Shown one piece after another: positions 49,643-58,090 of a stretch of 64,000 nucleotides of DNA. Source of the stretch: Verrucomicrobiia bacterium (lineage in GTDB: Bacteria; Verrucomicrobiota; Verrucomicrobiia; Limisphaerales; JADLHS01); the NCBI GenBank assembly GCA_026125285.1, contig JAHCLO010000006.1:1-64000 (forward strand), read 5' to 3'. A model generated the notes under the pieces. It did not search any database. It had not been told where the DNA came from and worked only from the letters and a program-made list of their open reading frames with translations. How positions within the stretch are numbered: the stretch's first letter is position 1; every line of letters begins with the position of its first letter. The translations under genes and the position numbers were made by a program.

Positions 49643-51259
49643 ATGGAAATCAAAATCCAGATTACAACCCAACGCATCGCGGAGCAACAACAGCCGCCAG
49701 CGGCCTCTCTGGGCGCGCGGGTGGAATTTCGCGGCGTCGTGCGTGGCGAAGAGGACGGCCAGCCCATCAGGGCACTCGAATACGAAGCCTACTCACCGAT
49801 GGCGGAGCGCGAAATGCACCGATTGATCACGGAACTGTCCGCCGCCAAGCCGTGCCTTGCAGCGCGCGTGATTCACCGCGTCGGCATCGTCCCGGTCGGC
49901 GAAGCGGCGATTTACGTCGGCATCGCTGCGAAGCACCGGGCCGAGGCATTCGCGCTTTTGGCAGCCTTCATGAATCGGCTGAAGCAAGATGTGCCGATCT
50001 GGAAGCGGCGGGCGATTGGCGAAGCGCCGGAGTCTGAAGCCGCAACACCCTGTGCGGTTCAATCTGGCGCGGTGCAATCCGCCGGTGAAGTGTTGAAATT
50101 GGTTGGAGAGATCTGTCGTCCGTTGGAAACCGAACGAATCTCGCTGGCCTGTGCGGCGGGTCGCGTGGTGCGTGAGTCCGTCTGCGCTCGGGAGGATCAG
50201 CCCGCATTTGATCGCTCCTCGGTGGACGGCTATGCGGTGAGGTTGGATGACACGGCAACGGAGTTTCACATCGTGGATGAACTTCGCGCTGGCGATTGGA
50301 AGCCACGCAGGCTACAGCCGGGCGAAACAGTTCGCATCGCCACCGGTGGCGCGCTCCCCCGAGAAAAGTTGCAAGTGGTGATGAAGGAAGACGTGCGCGT
50401 CGAAGGCGGCACGATTGCCGTATTGCGGCGGAATCACGAGCGCAACATCCGCTTCCGGGGTGAAGATGCGAAAGCCGGTCAGGAGTTGCTTGGCGTCGGC
50501 GTGGTGTTGACCCACGGCGCACTTGGTCTGCTGGCAAGTGTGGGTTGTGTGCAGCCGCTGGTCACGCGACTGCCGCGTGTTCTGCATGTGGCGACCGGCA
50601 ACGAGATCCTCCCGCCAGAACAAACGCCGAAGAGCGGGCAGATTCGCGACTCCAACTCGACTCTCGTGCGAGCCTTTCTCGGCCAATGGGGCATCACGCC
50701 GGATCAACGGCGCGTGGCGGAGGATGCGGGGCAGATCAATTCCGAAATCCGCAGCGCGAAATCTGGAGTTGATTTGTTGCTCCTTTCCGGCGGGGCGAGT
50801 GTAGGCGAACACGATTTCACGCGGCGCTTGCTGGAGGAGGCGGGATTCATCGTTCACGTCAGTAAAACCTCGGCACGACCGGGCAAACCGCTCATTGTTG
50901 CACAACGCGGCGAGACAGTGGCGTTTGGTCTGCCAGGCAATCCGCTTGCGCATTTCGTTTGCTTGAACCTATACGTCCGCGCGGCCCTGGAGACCTGGGG
51001 TGGACAAACCCGGAGAACGGATTTCGAGGTCGGCGAATTGGCGGAGGATTTATTGGCGGGAGACAACGCGCGGGAAACGTTCTGGCCGGCAAGCTGGCAA
51101 TTGCTCAATGGAAAGGCCATGCTCACGCCGCTGCGCTGGCAGAGCTCCGGTGATCTAACCGCACTGGGATCGGCAAATGCGCTTGTCCGCGTCACTGCCG
51201 GCGCTGGACAATTGCCGCGCGGCAGCAGGGTGGAATTTGCGCGCGCGGAGAGAACCTGA
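49643..51259 (+). CDS. MoaE-MoeA fusion
   Basis: 538 residues. Residues 1-130 are MoaE, the large subunit of molybdopterin synthase (GARVEFRGVVRGEEDGQP, LEYEAYSPMAEREM, HRVGIVPVGEAAIYV, DVPIWKRR). Residues 150-535 are MoeA, which inserts molybdate into adenylylated molybdopterin (FDRSSVDGYAVR, IATGGALP, GGASVGEHDF, GLPGNP). A short linker rich in Ala and Glu joins them. The fusion puts an early and a late step of cofactor making on one chain. It ends in an ATG overlap with moaC. Confidence 0.93.
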   Translation: MEIKIQITTQRIAEQQQPPAASLGARVEFRGVVRGEEDGQPIRALEYEAYSPMAEREMHRLITELSAAKPCLAARVIHRVGIVPVGEAAIYVGIAAKHRAEAFALLAAFMNRLKQDVPIWKRRAIGEAPESEAATPCAVQSGAVQSAGEVLKLVGEICRPLETERISLACAAGRVVRESVCAREDQPAFDRSSVDGYAVRLDDTATEFHIVDELRAGDWKPRRLQPGETVRIATGGALPREKLQVVMKEDVRVEGGTIAVLRRNHERNIRFRGEDAKAGQELLGVGVVLTHGALGLLASVGCVQPLVTRLPRVLHVATGNEILPPEQTPKSGQIRDSNSTLVRAFLGQWGITPDQRRVAEDAGQINSEIRSAKSGVDLLLLSGGASVGEHDFTRRLLEEAGFIVHVSKTSARPGKPLIVAQRGETVAFGLPGNPLAHFVCLNLYVRAALETWGGQTRRTDFEVGELAEDLLAGDNARETFWPASWQLLNGKAMLTPLRWQSSGDLTALGSANALVRVTAGAGQLPRGSRVEFARAERT

Positions 51260-51714
51260 TGAAGGAACGAAAGACATTCTCGCATCTGAACGCCGCCGGT
51301 TCGGCCCGCATGGTCAACGTGGGAACAAAGCCAGTTCATCGCCGCCGTGCGGTCGCGGTGGCAACTTTGGTTTGCCACGCCGCAACCATTCGCGCGCTGA
51401 AACGGAACGCGCTCCCCAAGGGCAATGTGTTGACCGTGGCGCAGATCGCTGGGATTCAAGCCGCGAAACGCACAGCGGACTTGATCCCGTTGTGCCATTC
51501 ACTCGCTTTGTGCCACGTGGCGGTGAGTTTTCGCGTGAAACGAAATCAGATTGAGATCAAGTGCGTGGCTGAAACAGCCTCCCAGACTGGTGTGGAAATG
51601 GAAGCATTGACCGGAGCAAGCGTGGCTGCATTGGCGCTCTACGACATGTGCAAGGCCGTGGACAAGGTGATGCGCATTGAGGGCATGCACGTCGTCGCAA
51701 AGGTAAAAAAATGA
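51259..51714 (+). CDS. moaC: cyclic pyranopterin monophosphate synthase MoaC
   Basis: 151 residues. Typical sequence runs ARMVNVGTKPVHRRRAVAVA, then LIPLCHSLALCHVAV and VEMEALTGASVAALALYDMCK. MoaC works after MoaA in the first step from GTP. It overlaps the fusion gene's stop and the mogA start. Confidence 0.95.
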   Translation: MKERKTFSHLNAAGSARMVNVGTKPVHRRRAVAVATLVCHAATIRALKRNALPKGNVLTVAQIAGIQAAKRTADLIPLCHSLALCHVAVSFRVKRNQIEIKCVAETASQTGVEMEALTGASVAALALYDMCKAVDKVMRIEGMHVVAKVKK

Positions 51715-52211
51715 ACATCGGACGCATCACCATCAGCGACCGGGCGAGCGCGGGTGTTTATGCCGACCGTAGCGGCCCGGAGATCGAGATGGTGCTGCGG
51801 AAACATTTTCCCGAAGCCCAATTCCACGCCGAGGTCGTGCCAGATGAGCGCGAAATGATCGCCGCGGCGCTGTTGCATTGCACAGACGACTTAAAATTCG
51901 ACCTCGTGGTAACGACTGGCGGCACGGGCATTTCGCCCCGCGATGTCACACCGGAAGCGACGCGGGCGGTGTTGGTGAAGGAGTTGCCCGGTTTCGGTGA
52001 GGCGATGCGCATGGCGTCGTTGGCGAAAGTGAAAACCGCGATTCTATCGCGTGCCACGGCGGGCACACGCGGACGTTCGCTCATTGTGAATTTGCCGGGC
52101 AATCCTTCCGCCGTGCGCGAGTGCCTGGAAATCCTTGCGCCCGCCATCTGCGAAGGCGTGGCGCATTTGCGCGGGGACGATCCGCATGCTTCAGGAGCCA
52201 GCCGCCGATAG
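51711..52211 (+). CDS. mogA: molybdopterin adenylyltransferase MogA
   Basis: 166 residues with TTGGTGISPRDVTPEAT and NLPGNPSAVRECLEI. MogA/MoaB adds AMP to molybdopterin before MoeA inserts molybdenum. It overlaps moaC by 4 bp and abuts moaA. Confidence 0.93.
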   Translation: MNIGRITISDRASAGVYADRSGPEIEMVLRKHFPEAQFHAEVVPDEREMIAAALLHCTDDLKFDLVVTTGGTGISPRDVTPEATRAVLVKELPGFGEAMRMASLAKVKTAILSRATAGTRGRSLIVNLPGNPSAVRECLEILAPAICEGVAHLRGDDPHASGASRR

Positions 52212-53192
52212 ATGATTATGGATACATTTGGACGCACGATTGATTACCTGCGCATCTCGGTCACCGACCGTTGCAATGAGCGTTGCCTTTACTGCATGCC
52301 CGAGGGCTACAAGGGTTGGGAACGGAAACCGGATCATCTGACGGCGGATGAAATCCTTCGCGTCGCGCGTGTCGCGGCGCGCATAGGCTTTCGCAAGTTC
52401 CGGCTCACCGGCGGCGAACCGCTGGTGCGCGCGGATCTGCCGGACATTGTGCGCGGGATGAGGGCAATCCCCGGCGTCGAGCATATCGGCATCTCCACTA
52501 ACGGCACGAAGCTCGCCGCACTAGCGCAACCCTTGCGCGAGGCTGGCGTCGGCACGGTTAATGTGAGTTTGGACGCCTTTGATCCAATCCTTTACCGGCG
52601 GATCACCGGTGGCGACGTGCAAGCCGTGCTTTCCGGCCTCCGAGCGGCGGTGGCGGCAGGCTTCGAGTGCATCAAACTTAACACCGTGCTCATGCGCGGG
52701 GTGAATGAGCAGGAAATCTGGCCGCTGGTGTTGTTCGCGGCGGAACACGGCCTGCCGTTGCGCCTGATCGAACTGATGCCGGTAACCACCACTGACGTGC
52801 TGACCGAAAAGAATTTCATGAGCGTGGGCGAGGCGATGGAACTGTTGCGCCAAAAGGATGAACTGATCCCGCAGCCAGATTGGCGGCTCGGATTCGGCCC
52901 GGCCAAGTATTACCAGTTGAAGCACACCGGGGCGCGGGTTGGCTTTATCGGTGCAATGACGAATCTGCACTTCTGCGAGACGTGCAACAAGATGCGCCTG
53001 ACCGCAGACGGCAAAGTGCGGCCATGTTTGGGCGACCACGGTGAAATTGATTTACGCCATGCGTTGCGTCACGAACCGGACGACGACGCGATTCAGGATT
53101 TGTTGCGCGCCGCTCTACAACGCAAGCCGCTGGAGCACTCGTTTCGCAACGCCTATCAACCCTGCCGCCCAATGACCGCCATCGGTGGCTGA
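52212..53192 (+). CDS. moaA: GTP 3',8-cyclase MoaA
   Basis: 326 residues. The radical SAM cluster motif is C21-NER-C25-LY-C28; the second cluster uses CETC and a later CLG cysteine; the C-terminus ends in the required Gly-Gly. It converts GTP in the first step of molybdopterin synthesis. The ATG at 52218 is an alternative start. Confidence 0.95.
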   Translation: MIMDTFGRTIDYLRISVTDRCNERCLYCMPEGYKGWERKPDHLTADEILRVARVAARIGFRKFRLTGGEPLVRADLPDIVRGMRAIPGVEHIGISTNGTKLAALAQPLREAGVGTVNVSLDAFDPILYRRITGGDVQAVLSGLRAAVAAGFECIKLNTVLMRGVNEQEIWPLVLFAAEHGLPLRLIELMPVTTTDVLTEKNFMSVGEAMELLRQKDELIPQPDWRLGFGPAKYYQLKHTGARVGFIGAMTNLHFCETCNKMRLTADGKVRPCLGDHGEIDLRHALRHEPDDDAIQDLLRAALQRKPLEHSFRNAYQPCRPMTAIGG

Positions 53193-53215
53193 CGACCATC
53201 CCAAGGACACAAACC

Positions 53216-53461
53216 ATGATGCCTTCACTGAACCGATTCAAGCGTTGTGATGTTCGTGAAATGATCAGCGGCGGAATAGAGCCATTTCCTTTCATCCGTG
53301 ATCAGGTGGACAAACTCAAACCCGGCAACGGCATTATCATCGTTGCACCGTTCCTGCCATCTCCGCTCATTGAACGGCTCGGCGGCGAGGGTTTCAAATC
53401 GAAAGTGGAACGGGGCGCGGGCGCGGACTGGCTCGTTTACTTCTGGCGGGAAAGTGATTGA
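53216..53461 (+). CDS. DUF2249 domain protein
   Basis: 81 residues forming one DUF2249 domain: CDVREMISGGIEPFPFI, then IIIVAPFLPSPLIERLGGEGF. AAGGA lies upstream at good spacing. It sits between moaA and the Crp/Fnr regulator. It is the fourth DUF2249 unit in the window. Confidence 0.85.
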   Translation: MMPSLNRFKRCDVREMISGGIEPFPFIRDQVDKLKPGNGIIIVAPFLPSPLIERLGGEGFKSKVERGAGADWLVYFWRESD

Positions 53462-53472
53462 ATGTTAAGCAC

Positions 53473-54192
53473 ATGACCGTCTCACGAGCCGAATTCAGAG
53501 CCGCTGTTGTTGTCAACACGCTGCGCAGTTGCCAGTTGTTCACGGGACTGCCCCTGCCAGACCTTGAGAACATCGCCGCTGTCACAACGGTTAAAACGAT
53601 CGAAAAGGGCTCGTATCTGTTTCGCGAAGGCGACCCGGCACAGGGATTCTACATTGTTCAAAAGGGAGCGGTGAACGTTCATCGTGTCAGTGCAGCCGGC
53701 AAAGAACAGGTCATCCATGTCTTTCGCGTGGCCGACTCTTTCGCCGAGGTGGCACTCGCTTCCGACAGAGGATATCCTGCCGACGCGCGTGCGCTGGAGG
53801 CATCGCAAGTCTTGCTGGTTCAGAAAGCGGGCATTCTGGCGTTGCTGAAACGACAACCGGAGCTGGCTCTGCGAATGCTCGGTTCGATGAGCAGCCATTT
53901 ACGGGTGCTGGTGGGGCAACTCGAAGATTTGACGCTCAAGGACGTGGAGACGCGTCTTGCGAACTGGCTGGTCAAACGCTGCCCAAATCCGTCCAGTGAC
54001 CGGTCGGTGAAGATTGAATTGATGATGACCAAGCGTGTGTTGGCGGCAGAGCTTGGCACGGTCAGCGAGACATTTTCCCGCACGCTGGCGAAGTTTCGCG
54101 AGCAAGAACTTGTCACGGTCAAGGGCAAGACCGTGACCATTCTCTCACCTGCCAAGCTACACGCCCTCCTGCGTCGCAACCTGGGCGAGTAG
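53473..54192 (+). CDS. Crp/Fnr-family regulator, DNR-like
   Basis: 239 residues. The cyclic nucleotide-binding-type sensor domain covers about 15-135 (EKGSYLFREGDPAQGFYIVQ). The helix-turn-helix near the C-terminus has E199, S202 and R203 (SETFSR) in the recognition helix, the residues with which FNR-type proteins read TTGA. It has only two cysteines, so it is not an Fe-S FNR; the DNR/NNR group, some of which sense NO through haem, is the better fit. It is the likely reader of the TTGAC-N4-GTCAA boxes in this window. A TTG at 53458 is an alternative start. Confidence 0.88.
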   Translation: MTVSRAEFRAAVVVNTLRSCQLFTGLPLPDLENIAAVTTVKTIEKGSYLFREGDPAQGFYIVQKGAVNVHRVSAAGKEQVIHVFRVADSFAEVALASDRGYPADARALEASQVLLVQKAGILALLKRQPELALRMLGSMSSHLRVLVGQLEDLTLKDVETRLANWLVKRCPNPSSDRSVKIELMMTKRVLAAELGTVSETFSRTLAKFREQELVTVKGKTVTILSPAKLHALLRRNLGE

Positions 54193-54537
54193 CGGTTTTT
54201 CCTCGTTCGCCTTGTCTTGAACTTCGATGACGCTGATCTGGTGGATGCTCGGCTGGCCATCGGGCACGAGCGACCGGTGATTCGGTGGCAGCACCATCAG
54301 GAATGACAATTCCATCCGTTGAAGGGCGGTTTCGATTCGTCGCAAAGAGTGGCCGCGCAACGTGACTTCATGCGTAGCGAAGACCAACCGAAGACGCTGC
54401 TCTTTGCCCTCACTCTTGAGTTCGGCAAAGGCGAACTGATCAAACGGCAGCAGCAGACTTTGTTCAGCCGATACTTCGATTTTGACTGCGCGAGCGTTCA
54501 GGTCGCTCGCCCAACATTCGGGTGATTTTGTGTTCAT
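54157..54537 (-). CDS. small uncharacterised protein after the relaxase
   Basis: 126 residues, soluble, no known motif. The middle (QRLRLVFATHEVTLRGHSLR, then TALQRMELSFLMVL) looks like alternating strands and helices. It overlaps the 3' end of the relaxase gene by 74 bp and the convergent Crp/Fnr gene by 36 bp. It is likely co-transcribed with the relaxase; the function is unknown. Confidence 0.5.
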   Translation of the reverse strand: MNTKSPECWASDLNARAVKIEVSAEQSLLLPFDQFAFAELKSEGKEQRLRLVFATHEVTLRGHSLRRIETALQRMELSFLMVLPPNHRSLVPDGQPSIHQISVIEVQDKANEEKPLLAQVATQEGV

Positions 54538-57316
54538 GGGTTTCAGTGTGTTGATGACGACGACGGGAAAGTTTCAGCCGGCAGAAGTTGTCGGCGGCAC
54601 GACGGCCAAAGCGCAGCATACAGCCGTGCAGCCGATCCCAAAGGCGGGCACCGCGATTAGGGGCTACACCAGCCGCAAGTTCGAGTGCCAACGGCCGATG
54701 ACCAGAGCGTGTGACATTCTCGCGTAATTGCTCTTTGTCCGGCGTGAAGATTCGGATGCCGCGCCGGCCGCGTGAAATGGTCACATACCATTGCTGTGCG
54801 TTCGTTGCTGCCTTGATGGTGGAATCGGAAAACAGGACGTAATCCACGGTCTTACCTTGCGACCCATAAGACGTGACAGCGTAGCCCGGCAGGAATTCGC
54901 GGAAGCCCGCGTCCAACACCCGGCCATCGGCGAGTTCAACGCTGCCGTCGGCACGAACCGACATCACCGCGACCAACTCTCCGTTCGTGACGCGCCCACC
55001 CGTTGCAAGCTTGCGATTGGCTTTCAGATGCAGTCGGTCGCCCGACGCCACCGCGATATCGCGAGTCTGACAGACAGAAATGCAGTCGAGCATCTTGTTT
55101 GAGACAGTGACGAATCGCCCGTCGACTTCCACGAGCAGTCCGTTTTTGAGAATTCCCGACAGCCTGCCTTTCGCGCCTGCGTCGGCTTCGCGCACCTTCT
55201 GGTTGAACACAATCACCGCATCTTGCGGATAGAATCGTTCGTCGCGCTTCTGCGCATTGGTCAGGTCCACGCGTTCGAGCGCTTGAACCGTGGCATCGCT
55301 CGCGCCAAGCAATCCCTTCGTCTTGAGTGCTTCGCGCACTCTCGAATTTACGCGGTGCACTTCGCCCCAGGTCTGGGACACCACGACCGCCGAGGCGCTC
55401 TGTTCAGCGAGACGAACGTATTCATCGGCGAGCCTGTCGGCTTGATCTCCCACGCCACAACCAACGACAGCGCCCATTTGGTCAAGACGTTTGAAGGATT
55501 CTGCCAGTCTTCCAGCGGCTGCGGATTCAACCGCCTTCCGATACCGCTTGATGCTGGCGCGTTCGCTGTTGTCGCGACCAATGCCGGGGTCTTGGCGGCG
55601 AATGTTATGCAACTCCACCGCCTTCACCCCCGCATGACGCTCAATGGCGAGCAAGGCGTCCGATGCCTCCACTGCACCATGCTGCCGTGTATCCCCGGAG
55701 AGAACGACCCGTGCGTTCCGTTCCTTAGCCAGACGGAGCAATGCCAGCATTTGCCGCCCGCCAATCTGGCCGGCCTCGTCCAGCACGATCACGGCGCGCT
55801 CCGGTAAATCGGCCTTGGTGACGAAGCTGGCGACCGTCGCCGGTGACGGAAAGCCAGCCTTTTCCATATCCACAACTTGCTGACGCTGCGGCGCGAGAAC
55901 TGTCACTGGCCGTCCAGATTGCTGGATTTGCCGGACAAACTCATGCAGCACGAAACTCTTCCCTGTGCCCGCTCCGCCGCGAAAGACAGAAACCAGATTG
56001 GTCGAGCCAAGCAGTCCTTCAAGCGCCTTGCGTTGCTCGTCATCGAGTTTCGGATTCGTCGGGAGTGGCTTGGCTACGAGCGGCCAGCAGTCGCCGACGC
56101 CTTCTTTAGCGGTTTGAACGATCTCCCACTCACGCAATAGCACGTCGCGCTTGGTCACTTCGCCGGGACGGTCTGCGTCGCGAATGTAGCCACGTCGTTC
56201 CGTAAGCTGCTTGAGTTCGGCCAGCGGGAAATCCTCCCCTCGCGCGCGACCCAATGCCTCCTGCCACACCTGGCATTCCAGAACGACCGAGTTTCGGTCA
56301 AAGAGATGTTCCTCCGCCCATTGAACCGCCTCGGCCACCGAAATGGATGCACGTTGCTTTTCATCATCGGTCACGCCTTCCATCAACCCACGCAACACTT
56401 CTCGGTCTGCCTGACTCAGTTGAGCGCCCCACAACGCCCGCAGTTCATCGCGACTCAGATCCTTCTGCTTTCGCGTCCGCCTTTCGGTTGCCAACCGCGC
56501 CCGCAAGTCGGCGATGTTTGAACCGGCCAGTTCCGGTTTGTCGGCAAGCAACTTCGTCAAAGCCTTGTCAATTTCAGCATCGCGCTTGGAGAAACGGTCA
56601 CACAACTCCGTCGGCACACCCTCAATCTGGAAATCCCCACGTGACAGGTTGCGAATCCGATAACCCATGGTCCGCAGTTCGCGGGCGAGTTCGTGATAGT
56701 AGGCGTTCTCAGCAAACTTACGGGCAAGCAGTAGTTCGTAATTCTGGAGGGCTTTCCAGCGATTCTCCGTGGTGTCGAAGGTTGCGTTGAAGACGATGCA
56801 GTGAGTGTGCAGGTGCGGATCGAGCGCACGCGAGGTGTCATGTGTGAACAGGGCGGCGGCGAAATTCCCGGTGCGTCGGTCGCCATGCTCGCCACCCGCA
56901 CGGATGCGGGTTGCGGCGAAAGCCTCGAACTCGCGTAGTGCCGATCTCACCGCCCGACCGTGAGCTTCCAGCACGCGTGTGTCCTCACCGAGAAATCCGA
57001 CCAGTGAAACCGACTTCGGTGGTGAAAAGGTGAAGTCGTAGAAAATCCGGCGGTTCGCGGCATTGCCGTTACCATCAGACCGCGTCGAGTTCAGTCGCTG
57101 CGTCAGCGTGTCGCCCGTGGCGGGATGTTGATTCTCGCAGAGGCGAAGAAATTCATCCGCACGGACTCGGCCTGCCAGCCCAAGACGCTGTGCGCCTGAT
57201 CCGAGCCATTCCCCAGATACTCGCTGACCCTCGTCGTAGTAATCGCCGACGCAGAGGTGTTCCTCGAAGTATTCCTGGGCATTCGCCAGGTTGTATTGCG
57301 TCTTGGCGGTCACCAT
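54464..57316 (-). CDS. MobF-family relaxase/helicase (TrwC/TraI type)
   Basis: 950 residues. The relaxase domain (1-300) has the tyrosines Y26/Y27 and the metal-binding H168-L-H170-T-H172. The helicase part has Walker A GGAGTGKS (447-454), VIVLDEAGQIGG and a UvrD-like end (YVTISRGRRG). Such proteins nick and unwind plasmid DNA in conjugation. No coupling protein, type IV secretion genes or clear oriT are in the window. It may be a relic of an integrated element, or an orphan with another job. The Arg-rich C-terminus is poorly conserved. Confidence 0.9.
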   Translation of the reverse strand: MVTAKTQYNLANAQEYFEEHLCVGDYYDEGQRVSGEWLGSGAQRLGLAGRVRADEFLRLCENQHPATGDTLTQRLNSTRSDGNGNAANRRIFYDFTFSPPKSVSLVGFLGEDTRVLEAHGRAVRSALREFEAFAATRIRAGGEHGDRRTGNFAAALFTHDTSRALDPHLHTHCIVFNATFDTTENRWKALQNYELLLARKFAENAYYHELARELRTMGYRIRNLSRGDFQIEGVPTELCDRFSKRDAEIDKALTKLLADKPELAGSNIADLRARLATERRTRKQKDLSRDELRALWGAQLSQADREVLRGLMEGVTDDEKQRASISVAEAVQWAEEHLFDRNSVVLECQVWQEALGRARGEDFPLAELKQLTERRGYIRDADRPGEVTKRDVLLREWEIVQTAKEGVGDCWPLVAKPLPTNPKLDDEQRKALEGLLGSTNLVSVFRGGAGTGKSFVLHEFVRQIQQSGRPVTVLAPQRQQVVDMEKAGFPSPATVASFVTKADLPERAVIVLDEAGQIGGRQMLALLRLAKERNARVVLSGDTRQHGAVEASDALLAIERHAGVKAVELHNIRRQDPGIGRDNSERASIKRYRKAVESAAAGRLAESFKRLDQMGAVVGCGVGDQADRLADEYVRLAEQSASAVVVSQTWGEVHRVNSRVREALKTKGLLGASDATVQALERVDLTNAQKRDERFYPQDAVIVFNQKVREADAGAKGRLSGILKNGLLVEVDGRFVTVSNKMLDCISVCQTRDIAVASGDRLHLKANRKLATGGRVTNGELVAVMSVRADGSVELADGRVLDAGFREFLPGYAVTSYGSQGKTVDYVLFSDSTIKAATNAQQWYVTISRGRRGIRIFTPDKEQLRENVTRSGHRPLALELAAGVAPNRGARLWDRLHGCMLRFGRRAADNFCRLKLSRRRHQHTETHEHKITRMLGERPERSRSQNRSIG

Positions 57317-57382
57317 GCACGACCACGCTATCTGAACCTCCCGCTTGTGGCGTGTATCACGCGCACACTTGGCCTCGTCAGG

Positions 57383-58090
57383 TCAACTTCGCATAATCAG
57401 TCGGTAGCCAACCGCTGGTTCAGTAACGATCATTTCAGGCGTGGCAGGATTTGCTTCCAGTTTTTCCCGTAGATGCGCCATGTGAACCCGGAGGTAGTGG
57501 GACTGCCCGACGGCCTTCTCACCCCACACTTCAGTCAAGAGCTGGCGGTGCGTCAGCACCTTGCCAGCGTGTGTGACCAGCAATCGCAGTAGCGAATACT
57601 CGATGGGTGTGAGTTTGACTTCCGTGCCATCCTTCAGCACGAGCCGCTTGGAGAGGTCCACTTCAAGATTGCCGACCTGAAATATGGCATCCGCCCCTTG
57701 TGGTTGGCCGTGTCGCAACGCCGCGCGCAATCGGGCGAGCAATTCCCCGCTATTGAAGGGTTTGGTGACATAATCGTCCGCGCCGGAATCTAGCGCGGCA
57801 ATCTTCTCTTCCTCCTGATCGCGCACACTGAGAATGAGAACGGGAACTTTGCTCCACTCGCGAATCCGCTTCAGCACCGCCAAGCCATCGAGGTCGGGCA
57901 GGCCCAAATCAAGCAAGACGACATCCGGCTTTCGTTGCGCAGCTTGAGCCACACCGTCGTTTCCCGTTGCGGCGTCAAAGACCCGATAGCCGTTGGCTTC
58001 GAGCGTCACCCGCAATAAACGGCGAATCTGCGGTTCGTCATCAATGACCAGAGCGACTTGAGCGGACTTGTTGGTTTCGGGCTTCATCAA
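57383..58090 (-). CDS. kdpE: response regulator KdpE
   Basis: 235 residues. An OmpR-type receiver (phospho-Asp in DVVLLDLGLPDLDG) is followed by a winged-helix DNA-binding domain (LTPIEYSLLRLLVTHAGKVL). With KdpD it switches on the potassium pump when K+ is low. Its ATG overlaps the kdpD stop. Confidence 0.95.
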   Translation of the reverse strand: MMKPETNKSAQVALVIDDEPQIRRLLRVTLEANGYRVFDAATGNDGVAQAAQRKPDVVLLDLGLPDLDGLAVLKRIREWSKVPVLILSVRDQEEEKIAALDSGADDYVTKPFNSGELLARLRAALRHGQPQGADAIFQVGNLEVDLSKRLVLKDGTEVKLTPIEYSLLRLLVTHAGKVLTHRQLLTEVWGEKAVGQSHYLRVHMAHLREKLEANPATPEMIVTEPAVGYRLIMRS

